Assembly: GCF_009758205.1 (NCBI RefSeq)
Contig: NZ_WRXN01000010.1
Span: forward strand, 1 to 64,000
From: Chitinophaga tropicalis
GTDB lineage: Bacteria > Bacteroidota > Bacteroidia > Chitinophagales > Chitinophagaceae
Length of the DNA stretch: 64,000 bases
Direction of reading: 5' to 3'
Below, one piece after another: positions 7,309 to 15,830 of the stretch; position 1 is the stretch's first letter; every line of letters begins with the position of its first letter. The notes beneath the pieces are model-generated. The model did no database searches, had not been told where the DNA came from, and saw nothing but the letters and a program-made list of their open reading frames with translations. The translations under genes and the position numbers were made by a program.

Positions 7309-8460
7309 TTAACGTTGTAATTGTGCCCCGGCCTCTGAAGTAGTTACTTTATTGGCAGCAATGTTGTCGGTAATCAGCACGGTATTATCGTCAATCCCAC
7401 TTAATACCTGCACCCATTCATTGCTTACAAATTTTGTAACAACTTTTACTTTCTCTTTTTGTCCTTTCACCTGTACATATCCTCCAAAGTCGAGGTAATT
7501 CCTCGGGATAAGCAATGCGTTTTTGGTTGTTGCCACTACTATGTTGCTTTGTAATTGTGTGTTTACAATGGTGAAATCCAAACTATCTGCAAAAGCAATT
7601 TTGCAAATGAACGATTGAGTTCCATCATCGAAGGAGGGATAGATTTCCTGTACTGTGCCTTTATAAATCTTATCCTTGTTTATATTCAGTTGTATGAATG
7701 CTTCCTGACCAACTCTGACTTTGCCGATGTTTCCTTCGTCAATATTTACTTTGGCGTATGTATTTCTTATGTTTCCAACTAATGCAATGCTTTCACCACG
7801 TTTGATATAGTCGCCCGGTTGTTTATATTTCTTTAAAACCTTCCCTGCTATAACGGCGCTTACTTTGTTCTTCCCGGTAATTAATTCGTTAATATTTTTT
7901 GTTGCCTGAGTGCTGATGGCCTGTTTATTGGCCTGCTGTTGTAATTCTTTATAATTATCCAATGAACTTTCATAGGTTGATTTTGATGTTTCATATTGGA
8001 GCTCAGCATTATCCACATCCATTTTAGCGACACTATTGTTCTCCCATAGTTTTTGATACCGTTTCAGATTAATCAGGTCGAGTTCCATCTTCTGTTTGTT
8101 GATAGTGATGGTCTTTTGTGCCTGTTGTAAAGTTGGTGCACTGCTTAGTGTGTTACTACGTGCGATGTTATATAAATCGATTGCGCTTTGTTCGTTAAAA
8201 ATGGCTTCGTTGTTATTTACGACAGCTAGTATCTTGCCCGGCGCCACAGTGTCTCCTTCTTCAAAATTTATCTCTGTAAGGTAGCCGTCTGCCTGTGCAG
8301 TAAGATCGTAAGTATTGTCAGCTTCAAGTATGCCGGAAGCGAATACTGTTTCAGTCACGTCTTTCCGGATTGCCTTTGTTTCTTCAGTTTTTTTGCCGCA
8401 GGAATAAAAAAGCAGACCAGGAAGTATGAATGCTATGGTGCGAATTATGTTCGTATTCAT
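7309..8460 (-). CDS. Periplasmic adaptor (MacA/HlyD family), lipoprotein
   Basis: The 383-aa protein begins with a lipoprotein signal (FILPGLLFYSC, acylated Cys ~21), so it is probably anchored in a membrane. A lipoyl/barrel-sandwich half (ADGYLTEINFEEGDTVAPG, ~58-76), a long alpha-helical hairpin (~100-195, QKMELDLINLKRYQKLWENN region), the second lipoyl half (SAVIAGKVLKKYKQPGDYIK) and beta-barrel domains follow in the MacA order. It links the ABC permease to the TolC-like outer-membrane channel. Its start overlaps the TolC-like stop by 4 bp and it ends 3 bp before the permease start, which indicates translational coupling. Confidence 0.87.
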   Translation of the reverse strand: MNTNIIRTIAFILPGLLFYSCGKKTEETKAIRKDVTETVFASGILEADNTYDLTAQADGYLTEINFEEGDTVAPGKILAVVNNNEAIFNEQSAIDLYNIARSNTLSSAPTLQQAQKTITINKQKMELDLINLKRYQKLWENNSVAKMDVDNAELQYETSKSTYESSLDNYKELQQQANKQAISTQATKNINELITGKNKVSAVIAGKVLKKYKQPGDYIKRGESIALVGNIRNTYAKVNIDEGNIGKVRVGQEAFIQLNINKDKIYKGTVQEIYPSFDDGTQSFICKIAFADSLDFTIVNTQLQSNIVVATTKNALLIPRNYLDFGGYVQVKGQKEKVKVVTKFVSNEWVQVLSGIDDNTVLITDNIAANKVTTSEAGAQLQR

Positions 8461-9770
8461 TTTATTCTGTTATTAATATCAATTTTTGTTCTGGCAGCCA
8501 ATGCTGTTACCTGCGATGAGACAAGATCATAATTGCTGTTAACCATTTCATTAAACTTGTCGATAGTTTGTTCAAGGCCAACCAACCCTTCTTTATACTG
8601 GTTCAGGTATTTTCCATAATTTTCCTTTCTAAGTAAAAATATTTGTTTGTTGCTTGCGGCCTGGCTTAATGCTTTATCGTAAGCAGTGCGTAGCTTATCT
8701 ACTTCCAATTCTGACTGTATTTTTTGTTGCTCTGTATTTTTCTTAGCAATCAGATAGTCATACTTTGCTTTTGACATCTCACTCATTTTATTAGCTGAAG
8801 GCAATGGAAGGCTAAGCTTTAGTCCCAGATAACTACTGGGTATCCATTTTACACTATTATCAAACAATCTGCCACGCGTATTATTCTGCTGACTGGTACT
8901 ACTTTGAAAAAAGGAAATTGATGGGGCCTGAGCATACTTTTGCTGTCTCCAGGTAGATAAAGCTATTTTCTCTTTATAAACACTGTTCGTCAAAGCAAGG
9001 TTGTTCAATTCTACAAAGGGGTTTATATCCAGGTCTGATAATGAAGACTTATTTGCAATTACTATGTCTTCCTGTTCCGGGATATCACAAAGAACTTTTA
9101 ATGCCAGGTATTGTTGTTTTATAAGAAACTCAATCTGGTTCTTGCTTTCTTTAGTGGTGAGATAGTTGATGTTTGCACTATTTACATCCTGCTGTTTAAT
9201 AAAGCCTGCATTGTATTTGTTTTGAGTAATTTGCAACAAGCTATCTGAGGCAGTTACATTTTGAATGGTACTGGCGAGTTGCTCCTGCAGCGATACGATA
9301 TTATAATAAGTGGTGGCAATATCTTCAAAAAGCGCTTTTAGTGTAGCCCTATTCTCCGAGACACTGCTTTTAATATTAAGTTTAGACATCTTCAGATTCT
9401 CCCATCCCTCCAGGTTTAAAAGCTTTACATTAAGAGTCCGGACGAAACTGGTAACATAGGGAACGCCTGTCTTCACCTCTTTGTATGTACCGGCTTCTCC
9501 TCCAAATGTTTCCGCAGGGAAAAGGTTTACAGCCAATTTGGTGTTATGTGTATAACTGAGATAGGTATCTCCGCTTGGATCAGGAATACTAAGTATGGCA
9601 GCCAGTTTAGCTTTTTTTGCCTGGTCTACTTTAAGATAACCGGACTGAATAGAAATACTTTTTGATGCCGCATAATCCCATAAGGAATCGACAGATGTGA
9701 AAACCTTCTGCGAGTAAATGGGTCCGGAAAGAAAAAAGGAAATAATTACCAGCAATATCTTACTCTTCAT
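8457..9770 (-). CDS. TolC-family outer membrane efflux protein
   Basis: This 437-aa protein has an N-terminal signal peptide (ILLVIISFFLSGPIYSQ). It has two repeats of long coiled-coil helices of the OEP type, such as LFEDIATTYYNIVSLQEQLA and NKYNAGFIKQQDVNSANINY, the latter carrying the conserved G-x-hydrophobic-x-x-x-D pattern of TolC proteins. Short beta segments (YLGLKLSLPLPS) match the barrel strands. It would be the outer-membrane channel for the ABC exporter encoded downstream. Base composition in this operon looks more AT-rich than in the glycoside hydrolase genes to the right. Confidence 0.87.
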   Translation of the reverse strand: MKSKILLVIISFFLSGPIYSQKVFTSVDSLWDYAASKSISIQSGYLKVDQAKKAKLAAILSIPDPSGDTYLSYTHNTKLAVNLFPAETFGGEAGTYKEVKTGVPYVTSFVRTLNVKLLNLEGWENLKMSKLNIKSSVSENRATLKALFEDIATTYYNIVSLQEQLASTIQNVTASDSLLQITQNKYNAGFIKQQDVNSANINYLTTKESKNQIEFLIKQQYLALKVLCDIPEQEDIVIANKSSLSDLDINPFVELNNLALTNSVYKEKIALSTWRQQKYAQAPSISFFQSSTSQQNNTRGRLFDNSVKWIPSSYLGLKLSLPLPSANKMSEMSKAKYDYLIAKKNTEQQKIQSELEVDKLRTAYDKALSQAASNKQIFLLRKENYGKYLNQYKEGLVGLEQTIDKFNEMVNSNYDLVSSQVTALAARTKIDINNRIK

Positions 9771-9780
9771 TTGTCAGTTT

Positions 9781-10170
9781 TTATTTTATTCTTGCCAGGT
9801 AAACGGTTCTGCTTATAAGAAGCTTTCTGGCTATCATTTTTAAACGGTCTTTGTCTATTACTGTAACAGTCACATCCAGATCTACATCTGCATCATGTGG
9901 ATGCATGATGCCTTTAAAGGCCTGGGACCCTTTATCGTACTTAAGTTTTTTCAGGATAATTGTTCCGTTCTTTGATGGGGTACTATTGTCGTTTATCATT
10001 TTACCATAGTATGCACTATCTGCAGCCAGATATATTTCCATCTGAATTGTTTTGTTTTTCAGCTCGGTTTTCCAGTTACCGGTAATATTTCCCGGTGTCT
10101 GGCAAAAACCTGACATACTTCCCATGAAACAGGCAAGCAAAATGCCTGTGCGAATACCTAATGACATCAT
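9781..10170 (-). CDS. DUF2147-like secreted small protein
   Basis: The 129-aa protein has a signal peptide (GILLACFMGSMSGFC, cleavage near Q24). The mature part begins with GNWKTELKNKTIQMEIYL and continues with GKMINDN, then a FKGIMHPHDADVDLDV stretch and KMIARKLLISRTVYLARI. This is the layout of DUF2147 proteins: a G-x-W start, a YGKI-type strand and a terminal GRT/SRTV..W/L strand. It is slightly shorter than the usual ~140 aa. It is probably periplasmic; the function is unknown. It is 10 bp upstream of the TolC-like gene and likely the first gene of the exporter operon. Confidence 0.6.
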   Translation of the reverse strand: MMSLGIRTGILLACFMGSMSGFCQTPGNITGNWKTELKNKTIQMEIYLAADSAYYGKMINDNSTPSKNGTIILKKLKYDKGSQAFKGIMHPHDADVDLDVTVTVIDKDRLKMIARKLLISRTVYLARIK

Positions 10171-10187
10171 ATGTTTTTATTATTGTG

Positions 10188-10218
10188 CAAAGATTTATAC
10201 ATATCAGGCATGGGACAA
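10188..10218 (-). promoter_or_regulatory. Putative promoter of the exporter operon
   Basis: On the minus strand TTG (10218-10216) is followed after 20 bp by AATCTTTG (10195-10188), which is one base from the Bacteroidota -7 element TAnnTTTG; the spacing suits the -33/-7 pair. It lies 18 bp upstream of the DUF2147-like start. The weak match keeps this tentative. Confidence 0.3.
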
Positions 10219-10308
10219 TTGAATGTATGTTGAGATGGACAGATTGGGGATTGAAAGGGGTTAAAGCGGGATATCCCGGCAAAAACAATGTAGCAGAAGC
10301 GGAATTAA

Positions 10309-11478
10309 TTAATGGCGATCGCTGAATACAAGGGACAAAGCAATGAGTCCTATGATAAAAAAACTCAGGATGAGCGGGAAAACACCGTGTACGAGGAAAT
10401 GGCTGATAATGGCTCCCAGGGAGGCGCCTATAAAGAAGAAGGAAGTACCGTAAACAGCTGATGCAATGCCGGCAATTTCTCCCATCGGTTCCATTGCCAG
10501 TGCGCTGCTGTTAGGTTCTACAGCCAGGTTAATACCCATGAGCAACGCTACAGCGATGAAGAATAAACGTATATCAGGCGGATCTGGGGAAAGGGAGGAG
10601 AAGATCAACAGTAATGTGCCTATTACAGTATAGGCCGTAAGCAATCCCCTGATGGCACGGCGGCTGCCATACCTGGATGAGAGATGGGAATTGGTCAGCG
10701 CACTAAGCGACATGCCCAGGCCGATACCGGCAAAGATCCAGGCAAACAGTTCCGGACGGCCGTATACCTCTCCTACCAACCTTTCGGAGCTGGAAACATA
10801 TGAGCTCAGTCCGGCGAAAAGAGCGGTAGTAACTGCAGTATAGCGGAGGAAAGTAGGATTGCTGATCACTGTGCGGATAGAATGGCTGATGCTTGCCCAG
10901 CTGAGTGAAATACGCTGATGCTGCGGAAGTGATTCCTCCAGTCGAAAAGACCAGGCGAATACAATAATTGCAAACAACGGAGGTGTGAGAAACACCATCT
11001 GCCATGATGATACAGACAGGATGGCCATCCCTAAAAAAGGAGCAAATACCGGGGTGAAGAGGAAGATGGTTAGAACCAGGGAAAGAATGCGGGCCATCTG
11101 GTTGCCGACAAAACGGTCGCGTACACCTGCGATAGTAGTGGTAAGAACAGCAGAAGCGCCTATGCCCGCTATGAAGCGTGCGACGTACATCAGTATAAGG
11201 CCGGGTGCGAAGGCTGCAGCTATTCCTCCGATGATGTAAAATGGGTAGCCGATGCGCAGGATGGTTAGTCGGCCGAAACGGTCTGAAAGTACTCCGAAAA
11301 TGAGTTGACCTATCTGTCCGAGGAAAAAGAATACTACGATCTGAGCAGTGGCTGTGGACTCCCGGGTAAGGCCGAAATGTTCTCTAAGCTCTCCGAATGC
11401 GGGAAGCATGATGTCTATTCCTAAAGCTGTCAGCATCATAGCACAGGCTGACAGTGCGATAAATTCAGCTTGTTTCAT
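10309..11478 (-). CDS. MFS multidrug transporter, Bcr/CflA type
   Basis: The protein (389 aa from ATG 11478) has about twelve membrane segments. Loop 2-3 has GVLSDRFGRLTILRIG, the conserved MFS motif A, and the first segment (MLTALGIDIMLPAFGELREHF) is typical of the Bcr/CflA drug-proton antiporters (DxMLPAF). Motif C-like sequence appears around FLTPPLFAIIVF. An upstream in-frame ATG (11532) adds 18 basic residues without family support, so I prefer MKQAEF at 11478. It stands alone on the minus strand; a dispersed hairpin repeat separates it from the divergent GH71/99-like gene. Confidence 0.85.
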   Translation of the reverse strand: MKQAEFIALSACAMMLTALGIDIMLPAFGELREHFGLTRESTATAQIVVFFFLGQIGQLIFGVLSDRFGRLTILRIGYPFYIIGGIAAAFAPGLILMYVARFIAGIGASAVLTTTIAGVRDRFVGNQMARILSLVLTIFLFTPVFAPFLGMAILSVSSWQMVFLTPPLFAIIVFAWSFRLEESLPQHQRISLSWASISHSIRTVISNPTFLRYTAVTTALFAGLSSYVSSSERLVGEVYGRPELFAWIFAGIGLGMSLSALTNSHLSSRYGSRRAIRGLLTAYTVIGTLLLIFSSLSPDPPDIRLFFIAVALLMGINLAVEPNSSALAMEPMGEIAGIASAVYGTSFFFIGASLGAIISHFLVHGVFPLILSFFIIGLIALSLVFSDRH

Positions 11479-11595
11479 AACAGAACAAAAGTAATATCTG
11501 CGTATATGTGTTATGAGGGGTTTTTCCGACATTATGCGGGGGGATTCCGGACGTGTGTGGGTTAGTTTGATTTTTTTATATGCGGGGAGAAATTG

Positions 11596-11660
11596 CTCAA
11601 AAACAGGGTTTCGCCTTCGGCAAAACCCTGTTTTTGAGAGTTCTTTTTTGCGCTGCGCGC
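11596..11660. repeat. Dispersed triloop hairpin repeat, copy B
   Basis: CTCAAAAACAGGGTTTCGCC pairs with GGCAAAACCCTGTTTTTGAG around a TTC loop (one mismatch), followed by T-rich sequence and GCGCTGCGCGC (11650-11660), a second small hairpin with a TGC loop. The outer stem sequence differs from copy A but stays paired. It lies in the 397-bp gap between the divergent MFS and GH71/99-like genes. Confidence 0.75.
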
Positions 11661-11743
11661 AGCTGATGATGAGGATTAATTGGGTTGGCGGCGGTTAAGA
11701 TTTAAAATATTTTATGCTATTTCGTAAACACCTGTCAAAATTT

Positions 11744-11757
11744 TACGATATATCGTA
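11744..11757. promoter_or_regulatory. Perfect 14-bp palindrome upstream of the GH71/99-like operon
   Basis: TACGATATATCGTA is a perfect palindrome 118 bp upstream of the start at 11876, in AT-rich DNA. TTTCGTAAACACC 23 bp to the left resembles its half-site. It could be an operator for the secreted-enzyme operon. Confidence 0.3.
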
Positions 11758-11875
11758 GAAAACATTTCCTTTCAAACAGCAAACACTCTCATCGACAGGT
11801 CTTTAAGGGTATGGCCTCTGGTTTGTGTCATGTAGCCGGAAATAAATAACCATTTTTTACGTAACCAGTTATCTT

Positions 11876-13582
11876 ATGAAGAAAACCTGTCTTGCCCTGG
11901 GCTTATTGATAGCCATACTATCTGCCTGTACCAAAAAGGAAAATAATGCAGAGAACACACCTTCAACCCTGACAGCTGATGCTGCTTTAAAAGGCTCGCC
12001 TGCAGGGGATGTTGTTGGTAAAGTGACCGTTGGCTACCAGGGATGGTTCACTGCTCCCGGAGACGGATCGGCCGTTGACCGGTGGACGCATCAGAATCTT
12101 GAAATGTGGCCCGATACAAGGGAATACTCCGTTACCTATCAGACTGCCTGGCCGGCCCTTGGAAACGGTCAGCCGGCAAAGATGTTTTCATCCTACGATC
12201 AATCTACCGTTGACGTTCACTTCAGATGGATGCAGGAAAACGGTATTGACTGCGCTGCCCTGCAAAGGTTTACGGGGGAGCTGTCTGATCCTCCCTTCAA
12301 GTCACAAAGGGATGGAATGGCCCGTAAAGTAAGAGCTGCCGCAGAAGCTACCGGCAGAAAGTTTTACATCATGTACGACATTTCCGGCGATGCTGAAATG
12401 CAAAGCCGTCTTAAAACCGACTGGGTGAATACCATTACCGGCAGCCTGGACCTGCTGTCATCGCCCGCCTATGCAAGGCAGAATGGGAAACCGGTGGTTT
12501 GTATTTTCGGGATGGGCTACCTGGGAGCGAAAGTACCCGGTGGCGGAGACTCTGCCGCCTGCATTGATGTGATCAACTGGTTCAAAAACCAGGGATGCTA
12601 TGTTATTGGTAGTGTGCCTATGGACTGGCGCACACCCAACAACGTATTTTCCCGTCCTGATTTCATGAAGGTGTATGAATCGTTCAACATGCTGACCCCA
12701 TGGGCAGTAGCTGCACAGGTAGTAGCCTCTTACCAGCCATGGATACAGGGAGATTACGATTACTGTGAAGCTCACGGTATGGATTATCAGCCTATCGCTT
12801 ATCCCGGTTTTTCCTTTCATAACAGTAATGCAGGCAGTCCGCTGAATGAAATACCAAGAAACCATGGAGACTTTATGTGGGCCCAGGTCGCGGTTATGAA
12901 AAAAGTAGGTGCAAAAAGTCTTTATATCGCCATGTTTGATGAGGTGAATGAAGGGACAGCTATTTTCAAAGTGGCAGAGAACGCGACCCAAAGTCCTGCA
13001 GGAACAACGTTTGTCAATCTTGACCAGGATGGAGTAGCGGTGTCATCAGACTTCTACCTGCGTCTTGTGAATGATGCCGGTAAAATGATCAAAGGGGAGA
13101 TCCCTTACCAGGCCACTCATCCCACACCACATATCATAGGCGGAAAAGGTCCGCTGGCTGATGGGAGATACAAGATCATTAACCGTAACAGTAATATGGC
13201 GCTGGATGCAAAAGGACAAGGGACGGTGAACCAGACGCCCGTACAGCAATGGCCTTATGGTGGCGGGGCAAATCAGCAGTGGACAATTACCAGTATTGGC
13301 GGCGATCACTATAAAATAACAGGCGTGCAAAGCGGCCGGGCACTTGATATTGCAGGCCAGGACCTCAATGATGGCGGTAAAGTTCAGCTTTATGATTATA
13401 ACAATGGCGCTAACCAGCAATGGATCATCACCCCAACAGCCGGTGGATATTACATCATACAAGGCGTGCAAAGCGGGAAAGTACTGGAAGTACCTGCACT
13501 GTCTCAGACAGCAGGCACATTGATTGAACAGTATTCTCTTAACAACGGTGCCAACCAGCAATGGATTATCAGTGCTCCATGA
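11876..13582 (+). CDS. GH71/99-like glycoside hydrolase with ricin-type lectin domain, lipoprotein
   Basis: The 568-aa protein has a lipoprotein signal (LLIAILSACTKK, Cys ~18). Residues ~48-400 form a GH71/99-like barrel: VGYQGWFTAPGDGS, then DRWTHQNLEMWPD, YDQSTVDVHFRWMQENGID, and the conserved late block AMFDEVNEGTAIFK (a likely acidic catalytic region). Relatives attack alpha-mannans or alpha-glucans; the exact substrate here is not visible. Residues ~425-568 are a ricin-type beta-trefoil with three QxW repeats (ANQQWTI, ANQQWII, ANQQWII), for carbohydrate binding. Its stop overlaps the ATG of the SGNH esterase gene (ATGA), so the two enzymes are co-translated. Confidence 0.85.
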   Translation: MKKTCLALGLLIAILSACTKKENNAENTPSTLTADAALKGSPAGDVVGKVTVGYQGWFTAPGDGSAVDRWTHQNLEMWPDTREYSVTYQTAWPALGNGQPAKMFSSYDQSTVDVHFRWMQENGIDCAALQRFTGELSDPPFKSQRDGMARKVRAAAEATGRKFYIMYDISGDAEMQSRLKTDWVNTITGSLDLLSSPAYARQNGKPVVCIFGMGYLGAKVPGGGDSAACIDVINWFKNQGCYVIGSVPMDWRTPNNVFSRPDFMKVYESFNMLTPWAVAAQVVASYQPWIQGDYDYCEAHGMDYQPIAYPGFSFHNSNAGSPLNEIPRNHGDFMWAQVAVMKKVGAKSLYIAMFDEVNEGTAIFKVAENATQSPAGTTFVNLDQDGVAVSSDFYLRLVNDAGKMIKGEIPYQATHPTPHIIGGKGPLADGRYKIINRNSNMALDAKGQGTVNQTPVQQWPYGGGANQQWTITSIGGDHYKITGVQSGRALDIAGQDLNDGGKVQLYDYNNGANQQWIITPTAGGYYIIQGVQSGKVLEVPALSQTAGTLIEQYSLNNGANQQWIISAP

Positions 13583-15093
13583 AAACAATCATAAACATGT
13601 TAAACAGATCAGGCAGAATTTTCGCGCTGGTATTATCTTTCATGCTGAGCAGTTGTATGAAGCAGGATAATAGTATAGCATTAACAGACACGATGGCCGA
13701 AGCACCGGCAGTTACTACCAACGTTACTCCCGGTGATGCCAATATCAGGTATTTTGGTCGCTGGGATTTCAGTGACAGCAGCCGTTATACCAGTTACTGG
13801 GGAGGCGCCTATATCAAGGTGAACTTTACAGGTACGACTGTCAAAATTAAAACCGGTAATACAAGTAACTTTTATGCCCGTATAGATAACGGCCCATGGA
13901 TATCCTATAAAAATGCAGGAGGTGTTATTGATCTTACGGCTGTACCACTTGCATCGGGAACGCATACACTGTCTGTAGCACAAGGCAGGGATTATGATTA
14001 TGTGTTCAGCTTTATGGGGCTGATACTGGATGCGGGAGCGGTTACCAGCAAGCCATCCGTGAGCCCCTATATCATAGAATACATTGGTGATTCTATTACA
14101 GCGGGATACCTGAATGATCAGGCCAATGTGTCTGACTATGCATGGATATGTTCAGAAGAGCTGGGAGCAGAACATACCCAGATAGCTTATCCAGGTATTG
14201 CGCTGGTGAGCAGCCCCAGGCATGGTACGGCTATGGACGCGCAATATTTCCGGCTGCAACCACCCAACTATGCCTCCTCTCCTGCCTGGGACTTCAGCAG
14301 GTATACGCCTCAGATAGTTGTGATCAACCTTGGTACAAATGACAGCGACTATGAAGATGCTGATAGTACGTTCAGAGCAGTCTATACCGGGTTACTGGCA
14401 GGTATCCGCTCCAGGTTTCCGCAGGCAGAGATATTTGTGATGCGCACATTCCTGGGCATACGTTCACTGCCAACGGTAGCAGCAGTGGAAGACCGCGCTG
14501 TTGCGGGCGACAGAAAGGTGCATTACATCAATACAGAAGGGTGGCTGACACAGTCTACTTCTGATTATCTGCCGGATAATCTTCATCCCAGTGAGGCCGG
14601 ACATATAAAGGCGGCGGCGTTGCTGAAAGCAGTACTATCTCCTTATACTGGTGGCAGCCAGGTAATACAGGATGGCATTTATACGATCGTTAACAAGAAC
14701 AGTAGTTTAGCGCTGGATGCAGCGGGACAGTCGTCCGCCAATGAAACGCCTGTACAGCAATGGACGGCAAACAACGGAGATAATCAGCGCTGGCAGGTAA
14801 AACACCTGGGGAATAATCAATACCAGATAACCGGTGTGCAGAGTAGCAAAGCGCTGGATATAACAGGGCAATCTGTTTTGAACGGCGCCGGTTTGCAGTT
14901 GTACGATTATAATGGTGGGGATAATCAGAAATGGGTTATAACAGTGCAGAAGGGCGGTTATTATACGATCACGGGTGTACAAAGTGGCAAGGTGCTGGAA
15001 ATACCGGCACAGTCTACAGTGCCCGGGACGCGGGTTGTGCAGTATACGAACAATGGAGGTGATAATCAGTTGTGGATGTTTAAGCGTATATAA
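13579..15093 (+). CDS. SGNH/GDSL esterase (CE2-like) with ricin-type lectin domain, lipoprotein
   Basis: Starting from the ATGA overlap at 13579, the 504-aa protein has a lipoprotein signal (ALVLSFMLSSCMKQ, Cys ~26). Residues ~55-150 form a CE2-like N-terminal beta-sandwich (RYFGRWDFSDSSRYTSYW). The SGNH hydrolase follows with block I YIGDSITAG (~168-176), the Gly/Asn blocks (NLGTNDSDYED) and the catalytic Asp-His in DNLHPSEAGH. The C-terminus (~360-504) is a ricin-type trefoil (DNQRWQV, DNQKWVI, DNQLWMF) very similar to that of the preceding enzyme. It probably removes acetyl or other acyl groups from the glycan attacked by the GH71/99-like partner. Confidence 0.87.
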   Translation: MKTIINMLNRSGRIFALVLSFMLSSCMKQDNSIALTDTMAEAPAVTTNVTPGDANIRYFGRWDFSDSSRYTSYWGGAYIKVNFTGTTVKIKTGNTSNFYARIDNGPWISYKNAGGVIDLTAVPLASGTHTLSVAQGRDYDYVFSFMGLILDAGAVTSKPSVSPYIIEYIGDSITAGYLNDQANVSDYAWICSEELGAEHTQIAYPGIALVSSPRHGTAMDAQYFRLQPPNYASSPAWDFSRYTPQIVVINLGTNDSDYEDADSTFRAVYTGLLAGIRSRFPQAEIFVMRTFLGIRSLPTVAAVEDRAVAGDRKVHYINTEGWLTQSTSDYLPDNLHPSEAGHIKAAALLKAVLSPYTGGSQVIQDGIYTIVNKNSSLALDAAGQSSANETPVQQWTANNGDNQRWQVKHLGNNQYQITGVQSSKALDITGQSVLNGAGLQLYDYNGGDNQKWVITVQKGGYYTITGVQSGKVLEIPAQSTVPGTRVVQYTNNGGDNQLWMFKRI

Positions 15094-15096
15094 ATG

Positions 15097-15129
15097 AACA
15101 GAGGTAAGCCTGCCCGGCTTACCTCTGTT
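15097..15129. terminator. Bidirectional terminator
   Basis: AACAGAGGTAAGCC pairs perfectly with GGCTTACCTCTGTT across a five-base loop between two convergent genes, 3 bp past each stop codon. T-rich sequence follows on the plus strand. Confidence 0.8.
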
Positions 15130-15131
15130 TC

Positions 15132-15830
15132 TTATAAGCCCAGCCGCTTAAGCAGCATTTCTTTATAATTAGCTCCTATTGGAATTTCCTTACCATCTAT
15201 TTCCACAATATTGCCGGCAATAGATCTGACAGCGTCCAGGTTTATGATGTAGCTTCTGTGAACCCGGATGATATTCGGTGGTGTCAGCATATCTTCCAGC
15301 ACTTTTAAATGCATGCTGGCAAGCATTTTTTTATTCTTAAGATATATTGATGTGAAGTCACGTTGTGCTTCCATAAAAAGTATATCCTTATAATCAATTT
15401 TTACCAGCCTGCCATCCTGTTTGATAAAGAAATAATCTGCCTGTATTTGCTCTGCTACATTGGTTCTATGAAGCATTCTTTCCTTTACTTTTTCTATGGC
15501 CTGGAAGAACCGGTCAAATGTAACCGGCTTCACTAAATAGTCCACAGCATGTAATTCAAAGCCGGTTACTGCATAATCTGCATAGGCAGTGGTAAATACA
15601 ACGAGCGGAGGTCTTTTTAAAGACCGGATAAAATCGATACCTGATATTACAGGCATGTGTATATCGAGGAACAATACATCTACTTTAAACTGAAACATTC
15701 CTTCATATGCCTCTTCCGCGTTAATACATGTTTTCACAAGGTTCCAGCCGGGTATCCTGGAGACGTAAGTCTGTATAATATCCCTTGCAAGTGGTTCATC
15801 ATCCACAATCATGCAGTTAACTCCGGTCAT
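15132..15830 (-). CDS. LytTR-family response regulator
   Basis: The 232-aa protein has a receiver domain (residues ~4-120) with acidic pocket DDEP at 10-13, phosphoacceptor Asp56 in LFLDIHMP, the switch threonine in VFTTAY and Lys in YLVKPV. A LytTR DNA-binding domain follows (~130-232) with DYFFIKQDGRLVKIDYKDIL and IRVHRSYIINLDAV, the usual LytTR signatures. Its start overlaps the stop of the kinase gene by 4 bp, so the two form a two-component pair. The CPBP gene diverges from the kinase gene upstream and could be a target, which is inference. Confidence 0.93.
   Translation of the reverse strand: MTGVNCMIVDDEPLARDIIQTYVSRIPGWNLVKTCINAEEAYEGMFQFKVDVLFLDIHMPVISGIDFIRSLKRPPLVVFTTAYADYAVTGFELHAVDYLVKPVTFDRFFQAIEKVKERMLHRTNVAEQIQADYFFIKQDGRLVKIDYKDILFMEAQRDFTSIYLKNKKMLASMHLKVLEDMLTPPNIIRVHRSYIINLDAVRSIAGNIVEIDGKEIPIGANYKEMLLKRLGL

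Noticed and set aside
10076-10288. 70-aa minus-strand gene upstream of the DUF2147-like gene
   Set aside because: It overlaps the real gene in another frame and runs through its probable promoter.
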